Assembly (NCBI GenBank): GCA_902651635.1
Contig: CACRSC010000118.1
Span: forward strand, 124,001 to 188,000
DNA: 64,000 bases
Origin: Mastigamoeba balamuthi
Taxonomy: Eukaryota > Evosea > Mastigamoebida > Mastigamoebidae
Reading direction: 5' to 3'
Shown one piece after another: positions 32,319 through 43,586 of this stretch. The position numbers and the translations under genes are program-made. The notes under the pieces are model-generated. The model did not search any database. It was given only the letters and a program-made list of their open reading frames with translations, and was not told the DNA's origin. Position 1 is the first letter of the stretch. Each line of letters starts with the position of its first letter.

Positions 32319-33844
32319 TCAATTGATTTCCCACGCAGATTTGTGCGGGAAGGCTTCTGCAACGACGGATATGAGCTGCTTGAGGGCCTCGGGCTTGGTG
32401 GCGCTGCCGTCCTGGAAGCACAGGCAGTCGGGATCCTGCTTCAGCGCCTTCTCCAGCGCCAGGGTGTTCTCGGAGACCTTGTCGCCCCACTCGACCGTGT
32501 GCAGCGACGCGTTGCCCAGCACAGTGGCGTTCTCGGCGAGGCCCACGTGCAGCTGCACCATCGACATGACCATGTCGGTCGTCAGCCGCAGCTTGTGCGA
32601 CACGGTCAGCCGCATCTCCTCGGGCCACTGCACCCACGCCCTCTCCGAGATCCACTGGGCCCGTGGCAGAGAGATCGAGAGATCAACAATTGGATTTCGG
32701 GAGATATTGAGGAAGTTATCGTACGCGAGACCAGAGATAGCACGAGTGGCTGGGGTAGTTGCGCGGCTTGTGGCCATACCTGGTGCCCAGCACCTCGTTG
32801 GTGTAGTGCAGCTGCGTGTGCCACGACGGCGTGAACACCCCCGGGAAGCTGGGCGCCTTCTGCCTCCCCTGATCTGCCGACCATTTCCCCTTAGAAATCG
32901 GAACGACCCGGGCGAGCGCTGCCTACGAACGGAAAACGGGGCGGCTGTCGGGCGAGACGAAGAAGCTTCTCTGGATGGGCTTCCAGACGAAGACGTCGTC
33001 GTTGAGATAGAGAAAGCACTGCGACAGCCCCGCGATGCGGTGCAGGTTGGCCTCGATGGCGTTGGAGTTGGCCGTCGGCAGCCCCACAGCGCTCCCGTTG
33101 CCGCTGCCTCGGCTGCCGCCCTCGTCCCCTTCTTCGACGAAGATCGAGGCGTGGGGGACGACAGTGACGCGGGAGGTGTTGAGCCAGGCGGGGACCTGCC
33201 CGTCGGTGACGAGGAAGAGCCTGCGGACCCACGGGGCGTTGCTCTCGAGGGCCCTGAGGCTGTACTGCAGCGTCCCCATGTCCCGTGTCCGCGACGCCGA
33301 AGTCGCTCCCCTCAGCACACGCTCCGCCACCCCGTGCCGCGCCACCACGGGCTCGCGCTCCACCCCGTGCCGCGCCACCACGGGCCGTGCCACCACGGGC
33401 TCGCCCGCCACCGCTGGCCGCGGCGCAGGCGACGCCTGCCTGTCGACCCACGTGTAGACGGCGTCGATGTCCTACGTCACCGGCGTTTTCTCAGCGAAAG
33501 TGTTCATTTTTCTCCCTCTGTTTTCGGTATAAAGTGCCCGAGGCGTTTTCGCAGAAGAAGCGGGGCGAAGGAATAGTGCCGCTCTGAGACCCTACCTTGC
33601 ACTCGACGCGCCCTGCGGGTTCCCGGAGAGCGCGAGGTTGCTGTTGCTGCTGCGGGGGTTGCTGTGGGGGCTGCGGCGCGGTCTCGGGGGCCGCAGCCGA
33701 GATGGTCTCGGGCGGCTGCTGGCGGGCGTCGTTGGCGACGGACTGCTGGCTGTGGTCCGCCGGGGGCGCCGCGACAAAGAACGAGAGGTACACCTGCGTC
33801 GAGGGCACCAGCAGCAGCAGCACCGCAGCTGCGAGGAAGCGCAT
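32319..33844 (-). CDS. Stealth-family phosphotransferase 2 (tandem paralogue)
   Basis: Same exon plan as copy 1, with a signal anchor MRFLAAAVLLLLVPSTQVYL (33844). The stem is longer and rich in Pro and Gln. CR1 is DIDAVYTWVDR, CR2 carries RRLFLVTDGQVPAWLNTSRV, and CR3/CR4 end at ...AFPHKSAWEIN. The last 450 bases of coding sequence are almost identical to copy 1, so the duplication is recent or homogenised by gene conversion. Between CR1 and CR2 an ARHGV-type unit is repeated (PVVARPVVARHGVEREPVVA), absent in copy 1, a small in-frame minisatellite expansion. Confidence 0.9.
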
Positions 33845-33921
33845 GCTCTTTGTGCGGGGGTGGAACGTATCCGACGGCAGGTCTCGGGTTTGCAAAGAAA
33901 TGAAGAGGGTCTTCTGTGCTA

Positions 33922-35281
33922 TCACAGAACCGCCCAAAATAGACCGAATATCATCCGCAATAGCAAGCTGGCTGCGTCGGTGAGGCAATGGAGCCACGTG
34001 GCGCAGGCCGTATTCGGATGTGCGCGTCGGTAACCGCAAATGCATGGCAGAGAACACAAAAAAAACGGTGTTGGGGAGAACCGAGAACCGAGAGCAGAAG
34101 CGAGGCCAGGGCACCGCAACGCACACGGCGACGACCGAGCCGGTCCCTCAGCAGCACAGCGACCCCACGACCTGGCGCCTGCGTGAGACAGGGTGCCCCC
34201 CAGAGGCGCCCGAGGTGCCCGCACGACGAGCAATGCGACGCCGATCGCAGGGAGCAGCGACTCGAAGGCCAGCAGCCCGGCCACAGCGGCCTGCGGGGCG
34301 CGTACGTGAGCACTCGCAACGGACAGGCGCGCACGTACAGCGCATACGGCAGCGAGGCCGAAGCCGTCGTGCAAGAGCCACCGCAGGGCAAACGCGGCGC
34401 AGAGGGCAGGAAGCAGCGGGAGCAGGAGCCTGGGAACAGAGGTCCCGCCGCCCACGACGCCGTGCGCGCGCATCCTCAGCACGCCGCCGCCCGCAGCATC
34501 GCCCACCACGGTGACCTCGGCGCTCCCAGACCTCTGCACGCTGAACTCGCTGCCAGAGACGAGGTCGCTGCCAGGGCAACAAACAACCCGCAAAACAAAC
34601 CAATGCAGTCAACGCAACAAACGCAACGCAACAACGTAATACGCAAGGCAACACAAAGCAAAGAGGCACGCAAAGGACAAGTGCCACACAACACACAAAG
34701 CAGAAGCAATACGGCAGGCAGCAAAGGGCGCAGGGGACAGCAACTGCGGGTGAGAGCAGCGCCAACAGCGGCCGGTGGACGGGGCTCACAAGACGGCCTC
34801 TGCGCGGGGCGAGGAGCGCAGGTAGGCCACGTAGGGCACGCCCGCCACGCGGCAGAGGACGCAGACGTCGCCGGGGATCGACCCAGCGACGCCGTCGAGG
34901 GCGTGGCCGCGCAGGGCCCAGAGCTCGTGGGGCTTGCCGTCGAGGAAGACTGCGAGAGGGGCGCACAGGGGCACAGGGGCGCAGCAGCAGCGCACCACAC
35001 GTCAGCCACTCGCGGCTCACTTTCGGTTTCGGTGCGGGCGCACATGGGGACGACGCCTGCGTGGCGAGGAGCGCGGGAGGGGCGGCCGTGGGGCCGCGGG
35101 GGCCGAGCGACGGAGAGGCCGAGGAGCGCAGGGCGTCGGAGCACAGCGACGAGCGGTCGGCGCGGAACACGGCGGGCTGCTCCGGCGGGACGGCACGCCA
35201 GCGGACCCAGTGCGGCGTGTCGAGCGCCCTGAGCACCGCCAGAGACGCCACCGCAGCGGCCAGAGCCCGAACACGCACCAT
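33922..35281 (-). CDS. Predicted signal-peptide/membrane protein, unknown family
   Basis: Starts MVRVRALAAAVASLAVLRAL (35281), a plausible signal sequence. Exon 2 reads FLDGKPHELWALRGHALDGV, then AGSIPGDVCVLCRVAGVPYV and AYLRSSPRAEAVL. After an intron (about 34565-34790) the next exon reads DLVSGSEFSVQRSGSAEVTV and continues into several hydrophobic stretches (VPRLLLPLLPALCAAFALRW; LLAFESLLPAIGVALLVV). The 3' end is uncertain: two frames stay open after about 34400, and I give the longest, to 33922. I recognise no family. It faces SPF27 across a short promoter with the palindromic motif. Confidence 0.5.
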
Positions 35282-35322
35282 GAGAACAACACAGCGCTTA
35301 GATACTCTCCGGCGTGCGAGGA

Positions 35323-35336
35323 AGATACGTGTATCT
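35323..35336. promoter_or_regulatory. AGATACGTGTATCT motif
   Basis: One base from the perfect palindrome. It lies 42 bases from the minus-strand start at 35281 and 38 bases from the SPF27 start at 35374. Confidence 0.6.
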
Positions 35337-35373
35337 CCGATAGCGAAAGATTCTAGTATCTCGCAGAAAAAAC

Positions 35374-36318
35374 ATGTCCGGCGCTGGGCAGCTGATGATC
35401 GAGGGCCCGCGCGGGCAGCGCCCGGCCGACGCCTACGCGCCCGAGGGGGCGCTGCCGTACGTCGACGAGTACACGGACGAGCAGCGCCTGGCGGCCGAGC
35501 GCCTCGTGACGCAGGAGCTCCGCTCCGCGCCGCCGCGCCGCCACGCCATGGCGCCCGCCGCGCCCTTCCCGGCGTACTCGGACGCCCTCCGCGAGGAGCT
35601 CCCGCGCCTGGCGCGCGGCGAGCCCATGAAGCCCCTCGAGGTGCGACAACCGCCCGCGATCGAGAAGATATTTCGAGCGCCAAAATATCAAGCGAATTGC
35701 GCGATTGGATTTTGGCTGGAATCGCGAATTGGCCACAGAGCACACGCTTTGGAGCCGCATGCAATACCCATTCCCCCCAAGCATTCATGAAGGCACCATT
35801 CATGAAGGAATCACGTCCCCAGCCCGTCTTGATCTCTTGAGCGCATTGCGCTGGCGTATCAGTTGAATGACGCGATATCTTCTCGATATCTGACGTCCCC
35901 TCCTCCTCTCCTCTTCTCCCCTCTCCTCTCTCTTCTCGCATCGCAGGCCACTCGCAGTGTGCGCGGGGCGGGGACGCGGGAGGAGCTGGACGAGGCGCGG
36001 CGGGAGAGCGAGTACCTGGGGCTGCGGGCGGCCAACGCGGACCTGCTGGCAGCGTACGGGGCCAACGCGTGGCTGATGCACAACAAGACCCTCGACGCGG
36101 TGCTCCAGACGCTCCGCAGGGACGCCGAGGCCGCGAGGGCCGCCGTCGTCGAGACCAACAGGCAGCGCAAGGCCGAGCAGCGGCAGCTCGCGGACCAGCT
36201 CGAGGCGCTCGAGGCGCGCTGGCTGGCGGGCGTCCAGAAGAACGCGGAGATCGCAGAGGCCTGCGCCAAGCTCGAGCACCAGATCGCTGCCCTCGGGGCC
36301 TCCGCCAGCTCCCACTGA
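35374..36318 (+). CDS. SPF27/BCAS2 splicing factor of the Prp19 complex
   Basis: Two exons (35374 to about 35642, and about 35946-36318). Exon 1 has ALPYVDEYTDEQRLAAERLV, the conserved LPY(V/I)D start of BCAS2. Exon 2, rich in coiled coil, reads YLGLRAANADLLAAYGANAW, LMHNKTLDAVLQTLRRDAEA, RQRKAEQRQLADQLEALEAR, WLAGVQKNAEIAEACAKLEH. These match the NLEL...GANAW...N..L...QRK..Q...L..LE..W..LV.KN.EIE.AC..LE pattern of SPF27. It is a scaffold subunit of the NineTeen complex that activates the spliceosome. Confidence 0.88.
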
Positions 36319-36731
36319 CCGCAACAAAGCCCCTCCGTCTCCCGGTGACCTCCCTGACCCCGTATGGTGCGCCTTTGCCCGCAGAACACTCCGGGGCAGG
36401 AAAGCGGTGATCAGCTCATGAATCGCGGGGTTACAGCTCCTTGCCTCGCGGTCGATCCGCCATGCCTCAGCGTACCCAACACATCCCGCAGTTTTCGAGC
36501 TCCAGATAACCCTACTCACGGCTCAAAGCACCTGCCGGAGGCATGGGGCAGCCTTCATCAGGTGCGAATGCATTCTGCCTGTGTAGCTAGAGAGTGCTTC
36601 ATTGAATGGGTCACAGAAGTAATAATGGGGGTGTGTTGTGTTTACCCAGTTTTATCCAAGGATTGGACCACAGCCTTGCTAGTAATGCCTAGTGGTCATA
36701 TGACAGACCTGCATCTGCTTGTGCAAGATGA

Positions 36732-36764
<33 letters not shown>

Positions 36765-37419
36765 ACATTGTCACTGCCCTTTGTGCTATCACAGAGCACT
36801 ATAACATGCTCAGGCTGAGTTTCTGGCAGCCCATCCTGGTGTATACATGAGCCTGAGCAGACTGGACATAAGCGTATCATTGCTGGGGGTGGGCGGGAAT
36901 TACTCAGAAACAAAGTTATAAGGCAGACCTCCCACTGCTGGAAAGCGATCTGCCAAGGCTTTTCCAGCTATCTGCCAGTATATGCATTTTCCTGTTTTTC
37001 CTACTCGAATTATGCCTCATTAGGTGTTTTATAATATTATTCTTTCAAAAACCCCTAAATTACAAATATTCAATTGATCATAAACCGTGAACAGTGTGAA
37101 ATTCAAAGTGAGAAATGCTTCCTCGAGTTATCTGCCAGTGGTACAATTTATCTGTTAACACATTCCCCATACTGCGTGAGTGTAATCGCCAATATAATAT
37201 CCCTGTTTTCAACAGATATTCTGACTGAAATATCTCTGTTGGTGCCTGCCTGTCGACGGTGAGTTGGTTGCGAGATAATGGCCGTTGGGGGTGGTGTGCG
37301 GCAGGGAGGGCTCAACCTGCCGCCACCGAACGAGGATATCAGATTTTGGTATCTCGCTGCTTTTCTTGCCTGACCAGCAAGTGCAGTGCAGCAGCGGAGT
37401 TCACTGCGCAGCGCTCGCC
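36319..37419. other. AT-richer gene-poor stretch with an AG microsatellite
   Basis: About 1.1 kb with no supported gene. An (AG)n run lies at about 36731-36761. From about 36500 the composition drops to AT-rich, unlike nearby genes, and the last 150 bases contain the Kelch gene promoter with an ATATCAGATTTTGGTATCTC inverted motif at about 37335. Confidence 0.5.
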
Positions 37420-38865
37420 ATGGCAGCGGCCACCCCCGCCCCTGTGTACGCCCCGCTCGACATGGCCGACGCGCAGCTGGCGGGGTGGGTCGAGCTGGCC
37501 TGCACAGAGCTGCTGCTCGAGGCCTCTTGTGCCAGCGCCTCGGCCCCCTCTGCCGGCCCCGACGACCCGCACGCCACCCCCGCGCAGTGCCAGCGCCTCC
37601 TGGACCTCTTCCCCTCGGCCCGCGCCCTCGCCAGCAGCCCCCCGTTCGCCGCCCTGGGCCGCGCTGAGCTGTGCAGGCTGCTGCTGGGCCGTGCACGGGC
37701 CCGCGACCCGCGGAGGTTCCCCGTCCGCGTCGACTGCACGGGCCACGCCGACGCCCTGCTGCTCGTCTCGCACGCGCGGCTCGGCCAGCACAGCCCCCTC
37801 GCGGAGGTCCCCGGCGACCTGCTCCGCGAGCTCTGCAGGGCGGCCGCGGAGGCCGTCGTCGTCGTCGACGGGCCCTGCACTCGCTTCGGCAACGGCGACG
37901 GCGGCGACGGCGACGACGACGGCGTCGTGGGCTGGTCGACGCTGCCGCCCACGTCCGCGGGGACCTCGGGGGCGCCGCCGGAGCGCTGGCGGTGGCGGAC
38001 GGGCCCCAGGCACGCGGCGACGGCGGGCGAGGGGGCGACGGTCAGCGGCTCTGCGGCAGCGCAGTGGCAGGCGGGGCGCGTGCTCGTCTGCGGCGGCCTG
38101 CTCTCTCGCTCGAGCGGCGAGGCCCCGTTCGCCCCGTCGAGGCTCTACGACGTGGCCTGCGCCCGGTGGGCCGACTGCGGCGTCCCGACGCTCGAGCTGC
38201 TGTTCCCCGTGGCCGTGAGCCACGACGGCGACTACTACGTCCTCGGCGGCACCGACGCGGGACTCAGGGACCACCAGCAGCTCACGGTGCTGGCCCGCGA
38301 GGGCTCCGAGTGGGTCGACTGCGGCCCGCGGCTGCCCGGGGCCCTCACGGCAGCCTGCTCCCTCGCGGGGTCCATCTGGGCGACGGCCAACGTCGGCGAC
38401 TACGACGGCGCCGACGGCAAGACCACCGCGTTGCTGCGCTGCGACCCCCGCGAGCCGCGCTGCGACCGCGTCGAGGCCGCGGGGCTGCGCGACGTCCCGC
38501 TGATGGGCGCCAGCATCGCGGGGTGCGGGGGCGTTGTGTACAGCGTGGGGGGCATGCGCGAGGACAACGAGGGCAGCGGGCGGCGCTGCCAGAAGCTCGA
38601 CGCGCGCATGCCGCGGGCGTGGCAGGACGTGGCTCCGCTGGCCCAGGGGCGCGGGTGGTGCGGGCTAGCGTGCCTCGAGGGCAGGCAGTGCCTCGTGGCG
38701 CTAGGCGGCCAGAACAAGGTGCAGGTCTCGACGCGGGGGATCTGCGAGTACGCGTCGGTCGAGCTCTACGTCCCCTGCGCAGACCGGTGGTACCGCGTGG
38801 CCGACCTTCCCGACTGCTGCGGCAACGCAGCCAGTCTGACCGTCGCTGTCCGCATGTTCGCCTGA
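37420..38865 (+). CDS. Kelch-repeat protein
   Basis: A single exon of 481 residues from MAAATPAPVYAPLDMADAQL. The N-terminal third is helical (QCQRLLDLFPSARALASSPP, LGRAELCRLLLGRARARDPR), like the helical module that precedes Kelch repeats in adaptor proteins. The C-terminal part has Kelch blades with GG pairs: VLVCGGLLS, YYVLGGTDAG, GGVVYSVGGMRED and CLVALGGQNK, each with the following Y and W positions (YDVACARWADC, VPCADRWYRVADLP). No BTB domain is seen. Such proteins usually act as scaffolds or ubiquitin-ligase adaptors; the partner is unknown. Confidence 0.75.
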   Translation: MAAATPAPVYAPLDMADAQLAGWVELACTELLLEASCASASAPSAGPDDPHATPAQCQRLLDLFPSARALASSPPFAALGRAELCRLLLGRARARDPRRFPVRVDCTGHADALLLVSHARLGQHSPLAEVPGDLLRELCRAAAEAVVVVDGPCTRFGNGDGGDGDDDGVVGWSTLPPTSAGTSGAPPERWRWRTGPRHAATAGEGATVSGSAAAQWQAGRVLVCGGLLSRSSGEAPFAPSRLYDVACARWADCGVPTLELLFPVAVSHDGDYYVLGGTDAGLRDHQQLTVLAREGSEWVDCGPRLPGALTAACSLAGSIWATANVGDYDGADGKTTALLRCDPREPRCDRVEAAGLRDVPLMGASIAGCGGVVYSVGGMREDNEGSGRRCQKLDARMPRAWQDVAPLAQGRGWCGLACLEGRQCLVALGGQNKVQVSTRGICEYASVELYVPCADRWYRVADLPDCCGNAASLTVAVRMFA

Positions 38866-38899
38866 GGCAGCACTTGAGGGCAGGATGTGGTGGCTCTGG

Positions 38900-40130
38900 C
38901 GAATAAACTGAAGATGCTGCCAGGATTACCGTGTCACGGAGCCTGGCGCTCCTCGTTCTAATGGCAATGGCCTGGCCTTTCGGTACACTCCATGAATGCC
39001 AGGCAAATCGTGAAGCTTGTCGGATGTGTCCAGTGGAGAGTGGTGTGGTTTCTACATGATGATCTGCACAAACCTCAGGTGGGTATTCAGGTTCAACGTC
39101 TTTGCCTGTTAGATGGCACAGAACGCCCTCTGGATTGAACAGATGATGCTTGCCGATCTTAATGGTCGAGCACTTGATGTTGTTGATCCGGCCATGTGAG
39201 GACAAAAACTAAAGCAGGGTAAGAAGGGTGCTGTTGTGGACTGGGACACTGATTTTCGTGAGAACCTGTTATGTGAGAGATGGCAGGGGCATAGAACTTG
39301 CCTTCTGAACAGGAAACAAATGAAGGTTGATAACGTCATTGAGACATTATGGCTATTGCAGAGCTCGACGATAATGCTCAAGATCGAGAGAGTGCTGAAC
39401 ACACTCTATTTGTAGTTGCATCCAGAAGTAGAAGGACGAAGAATGTCACAATCACTGCCCTTATGACATGCAAAGACGTACCATGGCTCAGGAGATCCTG
39501 GTATGAAGAAGATGACACTTTATTATGCCATTGCATGCAATGAAGCTTCTTTCCAGCCAGCATGACTGAGAAGTGGCCTGGGTTGGTGCAGTACATCTTC
39601 TTGCTCGTGGGCTCTGGCACAGACACTGGCGTGGTCTGTTGGTTGAAGTTAGCAGGTGGTGAGAGACAAAGAGTTTCTCTATGAAGGACATATGAGTTTA
39701 CACAGCAACGTCAGTCCTGCTTCACCACGTCGTCAGCTGACCTGGTCACGGCTGTGCTCAAGAACACGAAAGCTCAGTGCCTCATGATAGATAGCTGTTA
39801 CCAGTAGTAAGGACCAGTTTGCTGTACCAGGTGATGGATGCATCATGGCGTGGGATAAGACATGGCCGTTTGATAATGGTGAAGGTAGGCACATCCATAC
39901 TTGCCAGTGATCATGCAACCTCTGCAGAGGAGGAGACATTCGTTAGTGGCATGAACACAGGCTTATTTCCTTCAGGAGAACACGTACCCTGCAGGAGAAG
40001 CCACAGGGCATGCTGACAGGAGGTGTACCACATGGTTGCGATCTCACTCAGGAGCTGGCTCTTCCGAGCCATTCCGTCCTTTAGAAGCAAGAGTTCCTGC
40101 ATGAGATTAGGGCAAGAACAGGTATAAGGC
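38900..40130 (-). other. Unidentified AT-richer region with decayed minus-strand coding pieces
   Basis: Pieces of protein-like sequence occur on the minus strand: SHGRINNIKCSTIKIGKHHL and LFNPEGVLCHLTGKDVEPEY near 39090-39205, KKMYCTNPGHFSVMLAGKKL near 39550-39610, and MDVPTFTIIKRPCLIPRHDA near 39840-39897. They lie in different frames with stops between. They could be exons of a degraded DNA transposon or of a dying gene. I cannot assign a family. Confidence 0.3.
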
Positions 40131-40499
40131 TCTGCACCTGATGGTCTCGATAGCTACACTGAACTGGGGCACAAGTTCATCCTGTCAGCACTCACGGTTC
40201 TGAACCTCGGTACAAGGGCCACAGAGCCTCTGCTGGGTGTGGTGATCAGTATCAGTGAGGTCACGGACAAAACCATGGTGTCATACCGATATCAACAGGG
40301 CACAGATATTCTTGTTGTGCATACTTCTCAAGCAAGATTCCCACGTTCCTGGACCCTTCCAGGCACAATTTCCACGTTCATGGGTCCTTCTCAGGCACAG
40401 ATATTAATTTCGTGAGTACTTCTCAGGCACCTCACTGTACCCAGACTGAGATATTTCTCCAGAGTTTCTCAGCCCCTGCTATTTTCCGTTCCCGTTCCT

Positions 40500-40850
40500 G
40501 TCCTCTCGTCACCAACGACTGCGCGCCAGCAGAAGGCACTGCTCACTGCCAGCAGCCAGCAGGGCAGTGGCTCGTCGAGCACGAGTCAAGGCTCGTCGGC
40601 GCTGCTGGTAGAGGACCAGCACAAGCAGTTGCAAGAACGGGCCCAAGGACACGCTGTGGTCCGTGCAGTGCAGCACAGCAGCAGAAGCTGCAGGTGGAGG
40701 AGGCAGCCTGATAGGGGTGCATCGGCGGTTTGCTGCAGCCCTACAACGAGGTGTTCCTGCAGTGCCACGACGTGCTGCAGCGTATTGATTTCGTTGAGTA
40801 CAAGAGCAGCTTTGTGAGAATTCAGACATGGCAGTTCATTCGCTCCCCTC
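40500..40850 (+). other. Possible orphan exons
   Basis: GC-rich codon-like sequence appears again here: a Gln/Ser-rich stretch, then an acceptor-like CTGCAG and PYNEVFLQCHDVLQRIDFVE, YKSSFVRIQTW. It resembles host coding style but has no start, stop or family match. It may be a gene fragment. Confidence 0.25.
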
Positions 40851-42116
40851 AGGTTCACACCTTCAGCACAGAAACTCCCAACACTGAACATGGGGATCAC
40901 TCAAAGCCAGGAGAGAACCCTGCACGCCGATCAGTTGTTTTATCGAATTCGGCAAAAAGAAGATCAGAGGCACAGCAGAAGAGTGCTGCGGGCCTCCGGA
41001 AGGCCAGTGCGAGCGTGTGCACGTGTGATGGCTGTGCACAGTACGGAACAGGCCGGGGACGATCTCCTTTGCTGTAGCTGGCTGTGCGCGCAATATTGCG
41101 GTGGAAAAAATGTAAAGTGTGTTGGATACCAACACATTAATCGTGCACAGATTCGTGGGGTCATTCTCGGGGTTGGTGGAGTCACCCAACCACCTGCGAC
41201 TTCTCGTGAGGGGCGGTACTATGATGCGAGAGAGTTCCACCTGGCAGTAGGAAAGCTCTGTTGACCCCAGAGGGGATGGTCTCGCGAATCTTCACACATT
41301 TTTTTCTCCAACACAATTTACATTAATTGCCGACCTCCCCGCAACATCGCATGCCCTCCGGAGCAGAAGTTTCCGTCACCCTCTCCCACCCTGGACGGCC
41401 CAGTGCCGTCCACCCCACACGTGCCGGCCCTCTGGATACTCGCGGCGTGTTTCTGCTGTGCTTGCGCTCACTTTTTCCCAAAATCAATTCTGTGTGGGCC
41501 CTTTTGTTTGTCTTCTATGCTGTGGAGCTCCAGAGGCCAGACGCTCGGTCTCCCAGCTCTTGTCAGGCTCCGGCCATGCTCGGGTGGCTGGGGGAAATGC
41601 TACGGTGTGCCTGAGGAAGCTGGTCAAGGGTCGCATGGGGGCTGCACTGCACCCCTCTCGCTTCTTCTCTTTCTTCAATTTTTCTCTCGATTTACCTTCA
41701 TTTCTGTTCGCGAGCCTCGAGACTGCACTCAATCTGCAGCACTGCTCACACACCACTGCCGCAAATATCACTCTCCCATCCCATCCCCCTCGAGCATGAA
41801 GCAGTGTAGATGTAAACTTGCATGGCTCTGCCCCATTTCAGTTGATCTCTGCAGCACCTGCCCTCTCGCTGGTACCTGGTCTGTCCCACGATTGCCGTGC
41901 CCACTCACACGCTCAGAGGCTCCAAGGTTGTGCAGGAATACGAATACGCACGAGGGACCTTGTGTGCCACACGAAGTGCTTGAGTGGGTTCGTGTCTGTC
42001 CGTGAGAGGAAAACAAAGCTATCAGCTTCTCTGTCTCACGCTGCACTGTCTCACCTTGCGGAACCCAGGCAACTCACTGCCCTCCCTCCTCGGCCGTAGA
42101 TCTCTGCCCAATTAAC
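40851..42116. other. Gene-poor, AT-richer stretch
   Basis: About 1.27 kb. Open frames on both strands are short and have no recognisable protein pattern. Confidence 0.4.
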
Positions 42117-43020
42117 ATGCTTATCACACAGGGATATCAATTGATCGCTCTCGGGGCCATGCGAACGGGCGGTGAGAGGGAGGGAGGTACCATAATCGGT
42201 TTTGGCGGACGTGGGATGGCGAGATCCATCATCTCGGGATGCCAGGAGAATATAGCTGTGAGGTTGTGGGGGTGGTGGCGAAGCACAGCCACCTGGCTGA
42301 GCAGTGGGCAGCTAGGCTCAGTAAGCACCATCCCCGCAGCTCCATGGCCAGCAGCGAAGTCGCCCCACACTGGTCGTAAGACAGCCACCTGGCTACCGTC
42401 AGCCAGGTACTGTAACTGCAGCCCTCTTTTTGGTTTTCGCCGCCACTGTGCTCCCGATCAATTGTTCTCCGAAATCACTGAAAAAGAGGGAAACACAAAA
42501 AGCAATTTTCGCACAAGTGCAGAAACTCTGTGGGGGAAGTCCGGGGGGGGGGGAAAGGTGCACGCCCAGGCGTTCCACAATGACTTCAAGGTCATCGAGA
42601 AGAACCAGGCCAATGTGCGTCCCTTGCCTTTGTTTCACGCTCATGGTGTGATTTCGGGCACAGACAATGCAGGGAGCGACCCCAGGACCAGGTGGATCAT
42701 CGAGTACAGGACCGCTTTTGGAGCCGTCTGCATCAAGAACATGTGGACGGGCAAGTATATGATGACCCCCGACAAAGGTGTCGAGACCTGGTGGAGCAGC
42801 TGTATACAGGAGTTCGGCAGCAACCGCGGCTGGTGGACTCTTCGGTACAACACCGTGGACGACGAGCGCGGTGCCGCATGGACCATCCATTCAGTTCACA
42901 ACCGGCACTTCCTGAGCGCATATGGCGACGACAAGAACTGGGACCGCCCTGCTGTACCCTCCCTTTCCCGTAACCCCAGAAAAACACAGACAAATGAATC
43001 TCAAGGAAGATCACTTTACA
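42117..43020 (+). CDS. Beta-trefoil (fascin/actin-crosslinking-like) protein, partial model
   Basis: The supported part begins after an acceptor at about 42570: AFHNDFKVIEKNQANVRPLP, LFHAHGVISGTDNAGSDPRT, RWIIEYRTAFGAVCIKNMWT, GKYMMTPDKG, GWWTLRYNTVDDERGAAWTI, HSVHNRHFLSAYGDDKNWDR. The repeated V.(I/L)K(N/S)..(T/H)GKY(L/M) and W.(I/L).S..(N/G)..FLSA..D pattern fits a beta-trefoil of the fascin/hisactophilin/DUF569 group. The true first exon and the 3' end are uncertain; the frame stays open from 42117 to 43136 and would overlap the next gene, so it probably ends by splicing or has lost its end. Confidence 0.45.
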
Positions 43021-43063
43021 ATTTGATTGCTTTGTTTGATTCAAGGAAATCACCTCCCTTTTC

Positions 43064-43586
43064 TATGAGGGCTTGGTGCGCTCCTGAAGCATCTGTTCAA
43101 AGACAGGGAGCAGTCTGGATGAGAAAAGGAGGATGACTATGATGTAAACGGTCTTTGCCAGTTTGTCCAGGCTGAACGAACTCCACATCTGAGCAGCAGC
43201 AGCCTCCATGTCCATTTTGACACCTACATGCAATCAGGCCTGCACAGTGTGATGTGACATAATGACCCACCCATAATCATGTCGTGGGGAATTTCTATCA
43301 GCACCTCGTGGGCAGTCCTGGCAGTTGACAGTGCAACCGCGACAAATGCCATCCCGACCCACTGGCCCACGGCTGCCACGACCCCCGAGAGCCAGATGCC
43401 GAGCGGAGGGATCTGGCAAGTGTGGCAGTCAATTCTCTGGGTGAGGTGTTATGACAGTACCAGACCCTTGGCCAAGAGCCCCAGGAACACGACTGTCACG
43501 CATACGTAGGCTGAAGTGTGGTCGGTGATCTGCGAGAACGGTGCCGGCCCGGGGCCCACGTGCGAGATCAGGCTGAATGTCGCCAT
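43064..43586 (-). CDS. Small three-helix membrane protein, unknown family
   Basis: Three exons join cleanly from ATG 43586 to TAG 43064-43066. Exon 1 codes MATFSLISHVGPGPAPFSQI and YVCVTVVFLGLLAKGL; exon 2 codes IPPLGIWLSGVVAAVGQWVG, MAFVAVALSTA and IPHDMIMG; exon 3 codes VKMDMEAAAAQMWSSFSLDK and LAKTVYIIVILLFSSRLLPV. Both introns are GT-AG and about 47-48 bases. The protein is about 130 residues with three hydrophobic helices and a charged end (FEQMLQERTKPS). I recognise no family. Confidence 0.65.

Noticed and set aside
43269-43276. ACCCATAA, identical to the U6 upstream box
   Set aside because: It falls at the end of exon 2 and start of intron 2 of the three-helix membrane protein (coding MIMG on the other strand), and no structured RNA follows 60 bases on.
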